Source: Clostridia bacterium
Lineage (GTDB): Bacteria; Bacillota_A; Clostridia; Lachnospirales; Lachnospiraceae
Assembly: GCA_012515365.1 (NCBI GenBank)
Contig: JAAYYM010000382.1
Span: 1 to 10,856 of the forward strand
Length of the DNA stretch: 10,856 nt
Direction of reading: 5' to 3'
The notes beneath the pieces were generated by a model that saw only the letters and a list, made by a program, of their open reading frames with translations, was not told the DNA's origin and ran no database searches. The position numbers were made by a program, and so were the translations under genes. Position 1 is the stretch's first letter, and every line of letters starts with the position of its first letter. This document shows, piece after piece, positions 1-6,727 of the stretch.

Positions 1-1
1 G

Positions 2-823
2 GTTGCGATGACAGAAGGAATCGAGCAGGCATATACCATTGCCGAGCAGAAAATTCAGGAATATCCTACCGATGCTAAACTCATAAGCACGCTGGCGCTA
101 ACTTTGCAGGGAGCTATGATGATGACAGAGGTTGACGCGGCTGATAAAGAAAAATACGATGCTAAAATTCAAGATATGTATGAATGGGTCGGAAAAAGCG
201 GGAATTCCAAATATGCGGATCAATCAAATTTCATGTTAGCTTCCCGCGCTATTATGGAAAGGGATTACGCTCGCGCCCAGGATTTGATTGATAAACTACC
301 CGAATCCCCTGTGATTGATAAGCAAATACTGCAGGCAAACTTATGGATGGAAACCGGCAAAGAAAAAGAAGCTGAAAAAATCTACGCCTCAAGAATTCTC
401 TCTGCAATTAATCAGATTCAGGCTCCTCTCGGACGATTAATCAGTATAGCTGTGCAAAATGGTGATGATGAAAATGCATCGCAGCTTATCAAATGCGGGC
501 AGACTTTGACTCATGTATTTGGTATGTGGGAATATAACACCTATATATTTGCGTTTGAAAAAGCAATAGCAGAGAAAAATGTGACAGATACCATTCGAAT
601 TTTAGGACAAATGCTCGATGCAATTCTTGTTCCATGGGATACAGGCAATTGTCCGATCTATAAACACATTGGTGGTGCCAAACAGGAAATAGATCTCGGC
701 AATAAAATGTGCGCTAATATTTTAAAGGAACTAGAGACAAGTGAAAAATATCAGTTTCTGAAAGAGGATAAAACATTTCAGCAGCTCATTCAAACATATC
801 AGATAAAAACTGCAACTAAATGA
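2..823 (+). CDS. C-terminal TPR-like region of a probable XRE-family regulator (5' partial)
   Basis: The reading frame is open to the left edge (codons before the ATG at 8 are gtt gcg), and no ribosome site can be seen for that ATG, so I treat the gene as cut by the window. The visible 271+ residues are almost entirely helical and resemble repeated TPR-like hairpins: 'YPTDAKLISTLALTLQGAMMM' near residues 19-39, 'FMLASRAIMERDYARAQDLIDKLPES' near 75-100, and 'QILQANLWMETGKEKEAEKIY' near 106-126. There is no signal peptide or membrane segment. From memory of the family, this arrangement is common as the C-terminal sensor part of Clostridia XRE-type HTH regulators, where the DNA-binding domain occupies the first 70 residues or so; that part would lie outside this window. 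The function as a regulator is therefore inferred. A generic TPR protein is the alternative. It converges on the MATE gene with only 3 bp between stop codons. Confidence 0.6.
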   Translation, partial: VAMTEGIEQAYTIAEQKIQEYPTDAKLISTLALTLQGAMMMTEVDAADKEKYDAKIQDMYEWVGKSGNSKYADQSNFMLASRAIMERDYARAQDLIDKLPESPVIDKQILQANLWMETGKEKEAEKIYASRILSAINQIQAPLGRLISIAVQNGDDENASQLIKCGQTLTHVFGMWEYNTYIFAFEKAIAEKNVTDTIRILGQMLDAILVPWDTGNCPIYKHIGGAKQEIDLGNKMCANILKELETSEKYQFLKEDKTFQQLIQTYQIKTATK

Positions 824-850
824 GTCTTAAGACTCATTTAGTTGTAGTTT
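807..850. terminator. Bidirectional terminator-like palindrome covering both stop codons
   Basis: Positions 813-844 form a perfect 32-bp palindrome centred between 828 and 829 (TT|AA). It extends to 807-850 with one G/T mismatch (812/845), then AAA on the left and TTT on the right. The stop TGA of the left gene (821-823) and the stop TAA of the MATE gene (827-829 on the minus strand) both lie inside it. The stem is AT-rich with short flanking A and T runs on either side, so a transcript from each direction would give a hairpin followed by a few U residues. This is a plausible shared intrinsic terminator for two convergent genes; the short U tract makes its strength uncertain. Confidence 0.7.
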
Positions 851-2191
851 CTCGCTACATTGCGATGCTTTCGTCTCCTTTCGCAGTTTCCACAGATTAA
901 GCAGACTTCTGAGTGTCTCGTCCACAACAACAAGCCAGAAGATTTCTAACATTCCCATATGCAGCACTACCACCATAATGGCAGAGGCTGTTATGACAAA
1001 AAATGTACCAAAGATCTGTGTTTTCAACATCCACATCGTATCACCAAAGCCTCTGATCCCAGAGCCGATAATGATATTTGCTGACTTTGGAAACAAATCA
1101 ATTCCAACAATAATCAGATAAATTGTTGATGCAGTAATGACGCTTTGATCAGTTGTGAACATATTCATTATGGTACTTGGAAATGCAATAAAGCAAATGA
1201 GGATCAAAGCAGCAATCATGATACTCCAAATAAAAGAAATCGAAACTAATTTACGGACATCCTTCCGGTTTCCACGCCCGTCTTCCTGACCCGACAGCGT
1301 AAGCGTAGCCTGTCCTAATCCATTAAAAATGACCACCGGTAATAATTCCACTGAGAAAATAATTGCATAAATCCCTGCTGCAACAGCACTTACCCGATTC
1401 AACATAACGATCAAAAACAGATTTCCAAAATTCCAGGCAAATTCCTCTAAGGCTGCTGGTATCCCTACTTTAACTGCTCCTATGTAGTTGCTTCCCTTTG
1501 CTTTGATAATCTCAAACAGCTTTGGCTTTACGATGAGATTTTTCGCACATACGATATAAATCAAAATGACAACTCCACCTATATAATCCGCAAGTGTTGT
1601 TGCAAGCGCCGCACCACTTACCTCCATTCTAGGCAACCCAAATTTTCCAAAGATCAGAAGATAATCAAGTACAATGTTTGCACCGGAACGAACAATTCCA
1701 TAGATAGCAAGTATTTTGGTTTTTTCGCTTACCTGCAGCATGGATGAAACTGACGCATTGATTCCGGTGATAAAGAAAATAGGTGCCAGGAACCTCGCAT
1801 AATTTACGCTCATATCGATTACACTATCATCCACTCCCATCATACGAAAGACAGAACGTGCCCCGAGTATCCAAAATACAAACCAAAATAGTGACAGTAT
1901 ATTATTATATTTGAATACGGAAGCCATGATGTCACGTGCCCTTTTTTGATCATTTGCACCAATTGCCTGTGAGATCAGGATCGTTCCTCCCAATGTCATT
2001 GAAAAAATCGTACTCATCGTCGTCCAGATTGGTCCGGACGCATTACCAACTGCACTCATGCATTCAAGCGTCAGGCGTCCAAGAAAGATTTTATCAATCA
2101 GCATTTGCAGCTGACTAATCAAATTATTGATGACAATAGGTAATGCTATTCCTATGATTCTGCTCCAATAAGCTGTATTCTTTGCCTTCAT
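827..2191 (-). CDS. MATE-family multidrug/Na+ (or H+) antiporter
   Basis: The 454-residue protein has the size and hydrophobic pattern of a 12-helix MATE exporter of the bacterial NorM/MepA/DinF superfamily, an inner-membrane antiporter that expels cationic or other small molecules using an ion gradient. Family signs are the N-terminal 'GIALPIVINNLISQLQMLIDKIFLGRL' (about 14-40), 'SAVGNASGPIWTTMS' (46-60), 'GGTILISQAIGANDQKRARD' (68-87), and a second bundle beginning near 'GIPAALEEFAWNFGNL' that mirrors the first. The start is well supported: on the coding strand GGAGG lies 8 nt before the ATG. It is divergent from an AraC-type regulator with about 210 bp between starts, which suggests that regulator controls it. 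Its last six codons form part of the palindromic terminator. The substrate cannot be predicted; a role in drug or metabolite efflux is family inference. Confidence 0.92.
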   Translation of the reverse strand: MKAKNTAYWSRIIGIALPIVINNLISQLQMLIDKIFLGRLTLECMSAVGNASGPIWTTMSTIFSMTLGGTILISQAIGANDQKRARDIMASVFKYNNILSLFWFVFWILGARSVFRMMGVDDSVIDMSVNYARFLAPIFFITGINASVSSMLQVSEKTKILAIYGIVRSGANIVLDYLLIFGKFGLPRMEVSGAALATTLADYIGGVVILIYIVCAKNLIVKPKLFEIIKAKGSNYIGAVKVGIPAALEEFAWNFGNLFLIVMLNRVSAVAAGIYAIIFSVELLPVVIFNGLGQATLTLSGQEDGRGNRKDVRKLVSISFIWSIMIAALILICFIAFPSTIMNMFTTDQSVITASTIYLIIVGIDLFPKSANIIIGSGIRGFGDTMWMLKTQIFGTFFVITASAIMVVVLHMGMLEIFWLVVVDETLRSLLNLWKLRKETKASQCSEKLQLNES

Positions 2192-2199
2192 TTCCTTTG

Positions 2200-2204
2200 C
2201 CTCC
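2200..2204 (-). promoter_or_regulatory. Ribosome binding site of the MATE gene
   Basis: On the minus strand this reads GGAGG, 8 nt before the ATG at 2191-2189. It fixes the start of the MATE transporter. Confidence 0.85.
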
Positions 2205-2296
2205 TAAGCATCTGGTTTTCAATCTCAGTAAAATTCTTATCTAAAGTTATTGTATAGAAATCATATCTCATATTCTAACCATCCGATATATCATTC

Positions 2297-2326
2297 ATGA
2301 CTTTTTTATCATTTTGGTGATATAAT
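2297..2326 (+). promoter_or_regulatory. Probable sigma-A promoter of the AraC-type gene at 2402
   Basis: A perfect TATAAT at 2321-2326 is preceded by TGA (2318-2320), giving an extended -10 element. A partial -35, ATGACT (2297-2302, 4 of 6 matching TTGACA), lies 18 bp upstream. Transcription would begin near 2333, leaving an approximately 70-nt leader before the start codon that contains the tandem repeat at 2357-2384. It lies in the divergent spacer with the MATE gene. Confidence 0.65.
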
Positions 2327-2356
2327 AAAGTAAACTAAAAAAGGAATATCCACATA

Positions 2357-2384
2357 TCACTTCAGATCAGGTCACTTCAGATCA
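2357..2384 (+). repeat. Tandem 13-bp direct repeat in the AraC leader (possible operator)
   Basis: TCACTTCAGATCA occurs at 2357-2369 and again at 2372-2384, separated by GG, so the period is 15 bp. It lies between the predicted transcription start and the ribosome site (GAGGG near 2388-2392). AraC-family proteins commonly bind paired direct repeats, so an autoregulatory operator is possible. A 9-bp piece of the same motif, TTCAGATCA, recurs at 5492-5500 just before the MFS gene's ribosome site. The binding role is inference. Confidence 0.5.
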
Positions 2385-2401
2385 ATAGAGGGATTGAACA
2401 T

Positions 2402-3154
2402 ATGAATGAACAGAAATTAATCTATCAGCTTTATGTAAAAAGAGAAGAAGAAATGTATCATGCCCCCTATAACGAGGAGTTAGGCTTCTACCATTCCGTC
2501 AAATCCGGGGATATTGATACGATCAAACGACTGGAACATGCTGATTTTACCAAACAGCCCGGACTTGGTATCCTGTCAGAGAATATACTTTGGAATGCAA
2601 AGTATCACTTCGTAATTGCCACGGCAATGATATCCAGATACTGCATTGAAAGCGGTATGGAGCATGAGCTTGCCTACAGTGCCAGTGACATGTATATCCA
2701 AACCGTTGACAAATGTGACAGCATCCCAAAGATCGTTGCGCTCCAATACGACATGATTCTGTACTACACCACTTATATGAATAAATTGCGCACCAGCAAA
2801 ATTTATTCGCTTTCAATCACCAGATGCATTGATTATATCTATCATAATCTCCATACACCATTATCGCGAAAAGACCTGACTGCTGTTACCGGTTTAAGTG
2901 AGGGTTATTTGTCACGTCAATTTAAAAAAGAAACCGGCTCGACTATCTCTGATTATATTAAAAAGCGAAAACTGGAAACCGCAAAAAATATGCTGATTCA
3001 TTCTGATTTTCCCATCTCAATGATTTCAGAAACGCTATGTTTTGCAAGTCAAAGCTACTTTATCAAATTATTTAGAGAATACACAGGTATGACACCTGCC
3101 ATCTATCGAAAATATGACAGTCGCAAACTTGAAATCAGTTCTGATAAGTTTTAA
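2402..3154 (+). CDS. AraC-family transcriptional regulator with helical N-terminal domain
   Basis: The 250-residue protein carries a typical two-HTH AraC/XylS DNA-binding domain at the C-terminus. The first HTH is at about 156-177 ('RKDLTAVTGLSEGYLSRQF'). The second is at about 206-236, with the family signature 'FASQSYFIKLFREYTGMTPAIYR'. The N-terminal 130 residues are not a cupin; they are helical and contain 'GILSENILWNAKYHFVIATAMISRYCIE' (56-83) and 'ELAYSASDMYIQTVDKC' (89-105). I recall this pattern from many Clostridia AraC proteins of unknown ligand. The ATG at 2402 is preceded by AGAGGG with 9-nt spacing. It is divergent from the MATE pump, so control of that pump and of itself is the likely role (inference). 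It converges with the hydrolase gene, with a 53-bp gap. Confidence 0.88.
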   Translation: MNEQKLIYQLYVKREEEMYHAPYNEELGFYHSVKSGDIDTIKRLEHADFTKQPGLGILSENILWNAKYHFVIATAMISRYCIESGMEHELAYSASDMYIQTVDKCDSIPKIVALQYDMILYYTTYMNKLRTSKIYSLSITRCIDYIYHNLHTPLSRKDLTAVTGLSEGYLSRQFKKETGSTISDYIKKRKLETAKNMLIHSDFPISMISETLCFASQSYFIKLFREYTGMTPAIYRKYDSRKLEISSDKF

Positions 3155-3207
3155 TAACACATGATCCATCGATCAGTTCGAAATCAAAATAAAACTCCGG
3201 CCGCTGA

Positions 3208-4329
3208 TCACTCCAAATCCAGATGAAAGTTCAGTCTCTGATCAGTCTTTCTATGTGCAAAGATCTGGCCATCCCCGGTCGTCAGATTATAAAGCACTGT
3301 CCATTGCAGTTTGTCAGTTTCCTTACTGATAACACCAATTTGGGCCAGCAAGTCGATTGCCTGCTCTTCCTCCAGTTTACCACCATTCTCTTCTATTGCT
3401 TCCTTGACTGCATCATAACGTTCGAATTCCGTAAAGCCTTCTCCAATGTTCAAATCATTGTATGCAATGAAATTTGATGCAATCAAATAGTCTTCATCCG
3501 ATTCCACCACTTTGAGATCATGATCATAATATTCAACGATGACTGCATGTCCATCTGTATCTGAAATCAGATAATGACAAGTTACATCTGCCGAAAAATA
3601 GATGTTATACTGACGCAGAAGCTCGATAGCCTCCTCTGTAGTAGCTGCCTGATCAAGCACAAGCCTGATGGCCGTCGTCGTATTAAGTGTTACTCTGTCA
3701 GGTTCATACGCCGGCTCCGCTTCTGGCACTGCCAATAATGCAATCGTAACGCCCTTTTCATTCATGCCATCAAAAGGAAGAAACGGTGCTGCTAATGTCA
3801 GAAAACTGTCAAAATTCAGTCCGCTTGGTAAATAATCGGCTGTATATCCTGCAAATGCAAGATTAACTGTAGAGACAGAAGCATATCCATGGTCAGGTTT
3901 TGTATAAAGCTGCAGTGATGGTGCATAATCGAAATCAAAGTTTCTTCCAAACAAGATATCTCCCTTTTCATTGTGTGTTACAAAAGCAGTACATCCATCC
4001 CCGGTCACACCTAAGTCGATTGGTAATCCCTTTAGCAAACGCTTTGTCACAAAAGTCTCTATGTCCGCATCGCTCTTAGCTCCGGTTTTTAAGAATTCAT
4101 CAAACCCATAATCACCATAATAAGTCATTTGATACATCCCATATTCATCTACTTGTTCAAGCGACATCAAGGAACGCAGTTCATTCCAAAACAAGATTAC
4201 CAGCAATAAAATAATTGCCAATAATGCAGCACCTATCACTACCAGTATTTTTAAAATAACCGAACCCGACTTCTTCCCATTCATTTGTAAATTCTGATCC
4301 TCTTTCATCTCATTTGTATACGTTCCCAT
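3208..4329 (-). CDS. Membrane-anchored Ntn-type C-N hydrolase / acyltransferase (C45/C59-like)
   Basis: The 373-residue protein has a short basic N-terminus, one membrane helix at about 24-47 (VILKILVVIGAALLAIILLL), and then an extracytoplasmic domain of the linear-amide C-N hydrolase / choloylglycine hydrolase / penicillin acyltransferase superfamily. The nucleophile is predicted to be Cys113 in 'TGDGCTAF'. Arg129 and Asp132 in 'GRNFDFD' fall at +16 and +19, matching the Cys/Arg/Asp spacing in bile-salt hydrolases. 'DGMNEKGV' (187-194), 'ASNF' (284-287) and 'ERYD' (303-306) fit the other conserved pocket segments. The family cleaves or transfers acyl groups on amides; the substrate here is unknown (bile amides, N-acyl amino acids and penicillin-like amides are all possible). 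The ATG has AGGGAG 9 nt upstream. It lies 48 bp downstream of a cupin-AraC gene on the same strand, probably co-transcribed. Confidence 0.82.
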   Translation of the reverse strand: MGTYTNEMKEDQNLQMNGKKSGSVILKILVVIGAALLAIILLLVILFWNELRSLMSLEQVDEYGMYQMTYYGDYGFDEFLKTGAKSDADIETFVTKRLLKGLPIDLGVTGDGCTAFVTHNEKGDILFGRNFDFDYAPSLQLYTKPDHGYASVSTVNLAFAGYTADYLPSGLNFDSFLTLAAPFLPFDGMNEKGVTIALLAVPEAEPAYEPDRVTLNTTTAIRLVLDQAATTEEAIELLRQYNIYFSADVTCHYLISDTDGHAVIVEYYDHDLKVVESDEDYLIASNFIAYNDLNIGEGFTEFERYDAVKEAIEENGGKLEEEQAIDLLAQIGVISKETDKLQWTVLYNLTTGDGQIFAHRKTDQRLNFHLDLE

Positions 4330-4353
4330 ATTTGCAATCTCCCTCTATCATAT

Positions 4354-4378
4354 AATTTCATCAAACTTTTATGAAATT
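4354..4378 (-). repeat. Inverted repeat between the AraC and hydrolase genes
   Basis: AATTTCAT (4354-4361) and ATGAAATT (4371-4378) are perfect 8-bp inverted arms with a 9-nt loop, touching the stop codon of the AraC gene (4378-4380). The stem has almost no G/C and no U tract follows in the direction of transcription, so it is a poor terminator. A processing or modulation hairpin inside an AraC-hydrolase transcript, or an operator, is possible. Confidence 0.35.
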
Positions 4379-5310
4379 CAAATCCTAAAAACAGATTTTA
4401 CCGATACCTTACTTTTCATACGTCGATATTCAGATGGTGTGAGCTGATATAATTCCTTGAATTTTCTGCAAAAATAGGCAGAATCATTGAAGCCCGTCTC
4501 CTGTGATATGGCATCAACTGTTTGTTCAGTGGAAAGTAGGAATCCTGCCGCACATTGCAGACGATATCGGATCAGATAAGAAATTGGAGAGATCTTAAGA
4601 AAGCGCGCGAACAGCTTTAGTGCGGCACTTTTACTGATCATGACTGACGCTGCAATCTCATCAAGCGTCATCGCTTTCTGATAATGATCCTGAATGTACT
4701 GCATCATAATCTGTAGCTGTGCCTGCTTTTCCGAGGCAGGCATTTCATGTTCCGCGATTGACCGAATCTGCGTATTCTGATAAATAACACGCCACATTCG
4801 AAGAAGAAGCTCCACCGTTTCAAGTTCATGGGGCTTCTCTTCCTTTTGTAATGCAAAGATCGTTTTCAAAATATCCAACACAACTCTCTGCCAGGCAATC
4901 GAGTCGTTAAACATTTGATAAGGCTGTGAAGAAAAAAGTATGGGATACACATACTTTCTATAAATCAGGCTTTCTTCCGAAGCAAGAAGCTTCTCTGAAA
5001 AGACTATATTAGGAATGATCACGCTTTCTGATGCTTCAAAACGGTGAATTACACGCGTATTAATGAACAATCCGGTATCAGCCCCTACCTTCAGTCTGTC
5101 AGATCCAATCATGACTGACATTTCTCCGCGTTCAACATATACAAATTCTATTTCCGGATGCCAGTGCCAGTCTACACAATGAAAATCAAAATCCCATACA
5201 TCCTCATAATAATAGGCAAACGGATATTCCAAACTGCCATGACTCACGTTTTCTCTCATATTCTCATCTGTAGAAATATTCTTATAAACACTGTCCGTCT
5301 TCATTGTCAC
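4378..5310 (-). CDS. AraC-family regulator with N-terminal cupin sensor domain
   Basis: The 310-residue protein begins with a cupin-type effector domain: 'VDWHWHPEIEFVYVERGEMSVMIGSDRLKVGADTGLFINTRVIHRF' at about 47-91. Its histidine/glutamate cluster H49, H51, E53 is typical of sugar- or small-molecule-sensing AraC proteins. The C-terminal two-HTH domain spans about 200-297, with 'LDEIAASVMISKSAALKLFARFLKISPISYL' (216-246) and 'DAISQETGFNDSAYFCRKFKELYQLTPSEYRR' (266-297). The start is ambiguous: GTG at 5310 has only a weak AGAAG 5 nt upstream, while ATG two codons later (5304) sits too close to AGGTG. The product differs by only two residues. It is divergent from the MFS transporter and upstream of the hydrolase, so both are probable targets. 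The ligand is unknown. Confidence 0.9.
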   Translation of the reverse strand: MTMKTDSVYKNISTDENMRENVSHGSLEYPFAYYYEDVWDFDFHCVDWHWHPEIEFVYVERGEMSVMIGSDRLKVGADTGLFINTRVIHRFEASESVIIPNIVFSEKLLASEESLIYRKYVYPILFSSQPYQMFNDSIAWQRVVLDILKTIFALQKEEKPHELETVELLLRMWRVIYQNTQIRSIAEHEMPASEKQAQLQIMMQYIQDHYQKAMTLDEIAASVMISKSAALKLFARFLKISPISYLIRYRLQCAAGFLLSTEQTVDAISQETGFNDSAYFCRKFKELYQLTPSEYRRMKSKVSVKSVFRI

Positions 5311-5359
5311 CTAAGCTTCTGCATATTTTACGTACTAACACGACCAGCACATCTTGTGA

Positions 5360-5440
5360 TTCTCGTAGGATGCGCATATAATCCTCGGATACTTCTCGTA
5401 CAATATACTTGTTATTTTCACTTTACCATATTGTACAATA
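5360..5440. repeat. Cluster of short repeats in the AraC/MFS divergent spacer
   Basis: Three repeated motifs sit together. TTCTCGTA occurs at 5360-5367 and 5393-5400, 33 bp apart (about three helical turns). GTACAATA occurs at 5398-5405 and 5433-5440, 35 bp apart. TATTGTACAATA at 5429-5440 is a perfect 12-bp palindrome. AGGAT (5367-5371) and ATCCT (5380-5384) form an additional inverted pair. Helically phased direct repeats are what an AraC dimer would be expected to contact, so this is the best candidate for the operator controlling both divergent genes. The role is inferred from position and symmetry. Confidence 0.45.
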
Positions 5441-5481
5441 AACGTGACAATTTATACAGTGTTTTTTTACACGACAGCGTA

Positions 5482-5487
5482 TATAAT
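5482..5487 (+). promoter_or_regulatory. Candidate -10 element of the MFS gene
   Basis: A perfect TATAAT lies about 40 bp before the MFS start codon, but no convincing -35 hexamer is found 16-18 bp upstream. A promoter that depends on an activator is consistent with the neighbouring AraC gene and the repeats at 5360-5440. Only the -10 is directly visible. Confidence 0.4.
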
Positions 5488-5512
5488 TCAATTCAGATCA
5501 CATAAGAAATAC

Positions 5513-5518
5513 AGGAGG
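5513..5518 (+). promoter_or_regulatory. Ribosome binding site deciding the MFS start
   Basis: A perfect AGGAGG is 9 nt before the ATG at 5528. It argues against the upstream in-frame GTG at 5444, which would add 28 residues, would lie before the predicted -10, and has no ribosome site. Confidence 0.88.
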
Positions 5519-5527
5519 CATTTAAAA

Positions 5528-6727
5528 ATGAGCCAAAACAATCATTATCATAAAACTTTAAGAGCATGCTATCTGGGCTTTATCACTCAGGCGATTACTG
5601 CAAACTTTGCCCCACTGCTCTTTCTCACCTTTCATAATAGCTTTGGAATATCCCTTGGAAAAGTGGCATTAATTTCAACCATTTTCTTTTTTACGCAATT
5701 AATTGTAGACATATTGTGTGCAAAAACAGTCGACCGCATCGGCTACCGAAAATGCATCGTCGCATCAGAAGCATTTTCGGCGCTGGGGCTGATATGCCTG
5801 GCAGTTTTACCTGGAATTCTTCCTGATCCTTTTGTCGGTATCATCATCAGCGTCATCATTTATGCAACTGGAAGCGGATTGATTGAGGTACTGTGTAGTC
5901 CGATTGTAGAAGCATGCCCGTTTGAACATAAGGAATCCGTTATGAGTCTGCTCCATTCCTTCTATTGCTGGGGTAGCGTAGGCGTCATCCTGCTCTCCAC
6001 TTTGTTTTTTGCCGTATTCGGAATAAAGCACTGGCGTTTAATTGCATGTATCTGGGCACTGATTCCACTCTATAATATCTATAATTTTGCAACATGTCCG
6101 ATCGAGCATCTGGTTGATGAAGGAGAAGGTCTTAGCATCACAAAACTGCTGAAAATGCCTCTCTTTTGGATATCAATCATACTCATGGTCTGCGCCGGAG
6201 CTTCAGAGCTTTCCATGGCACAATGGGCATCTGCCTACGCAGAGTCAGCACTCGGACTTTCAAAAACAATCGGTGATCTGGTTGGACCATGTCTGTTTGC
6301 CATCATGATGGGGATCAGCCGGACCATTTACGGCAAATACGGAGAAAAGATTAATCTCATGTCTTACATGATCGGCTGCGGCATATTATGCCTTGTCTGC
6401 TATCTCGCAGCATCGATTTCAGGACATCCGCTAATCGGTTTGATCGGTTGTATTACATGCGGTTTTTCGGTTGGTATCATGTGGCCGGGTACGATCAGTA
6501 TTTCCTCAAAGAAAATCCCTGCCGGCGGAACAGCTATGTTTGCTCTGCTTGCGATGGCCGGAGATCTGGGTGGGTCTGTCGGTCCCGGTCTCGTCGGTCT
6601 GATCACACAAAGAGCAAGCGATAATCTACGCATCGGCATTCTGGCAGGCAGCATATTCCCCACCATCCTCGTGCTGTCCATACTAATGCTTAAAGTCATG
6701 AGAAATAGCGCTCACAGTACCAAATAA
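5528..6727 (+). CDS. Major facilitator superfamily transporter
   Basis: The 399-residue integral membrane protein has about 12 hydrophobic segments, the normal MFS length. The loop after helix 2 carries an MFS motif A variant, 'DRIGYRK' (69-75). The second half contains 'GASELSMAQWASAYAES' (224-240) and 'GFSVGIMWPGTISISSKKIPAGGTAMFALLAMAGDLGGSVGP' (312-353). That second-half pattern is one I associate with sugar-type or organic-solute MFS proteins of Firmicutes, so it resembles an importer or exchanger rather than a classic drug exporter; this is weak inference. The ATG at 5528 is chosen because of the perfect AGGAGG upstream. The gene is divergent from the cupin-AraC regulator and probably controlled by it. 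Its last 45 bp overlap the end of the kinase gene on the other strand, and no terminator is visible between them. Confidence 0.9.
   Translation: MSQNNHYHKTLRACYLGFITQAITANFAPLLFLTFHNSFGISLGKVALISTIFFFTQLIVDILCAKTVDRIGYRKCIVASEAFSALGLICLAVLPGILPDPFVGIIISVIIYATGSGLIEVLCSPIVEACPFEHKESVMSLLHSFYCWGSVGVILLSTLFFAVFGIKHWRLIACIWALIPLYNIYNFATCPIEHLVDEGEGLSITKLLKMPLFWISIILMVCAGASELSMAQWASAYAESALGLSKTIGDLVGPCLFAIMMGISRTIYGKYGEKINLMSYMIGCGILCLVCYLAASISGHPLIGLIGCITCGFSVGIMWPGTISISSKKIPAGGTAMFALLAMAGDLGGSVGPGLVGLITQRASDNLRIGILAGSIFPTILVLSILMLKVMRNSAHSTK

Noticed and set aside
3126..3153. Hairpin at the end of the AraC gene (AAACTT...AAGTTT with ATCAG/CTGAT inside)
   Set aside because: It has a 3-nt bulge, a 2-nt loop, low GC and no U tract, so I could not support a terminator call.
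3171..3208. GATCAG/CTGATC inverted arms between the AraC and hydrolase genes
   Set aside because: Six-base arms with a 26-nt interior and no U tract are too weak to call as a terminator for either convergent gene.
4348..4376. TATGAT with TTTCAT 17 bp upstream as a separate hydrolase promoter
   Set aside because: Transcription would begin on top of the ribosome site of the hydrolase gene, and the -35 match is poor.
5444..5527. Upstream GTG start adding 28 residues to the MFS protein
   Set aside because: It lacks a ribosome site, lies upstream of the likely -10 at 5482-5487, and adds residues unlike an MFS N-terminus. The ATG at 5528 has a perfect AGGAGG.
6400..6699. Minus-strand 99-residue ORF under the MFS gene, and the overlapping plus-strand ORF at 6388-6624
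   Set aside because: Both are other-frame shadows of the MFS coding sequence with biased, non-protein-like composition.
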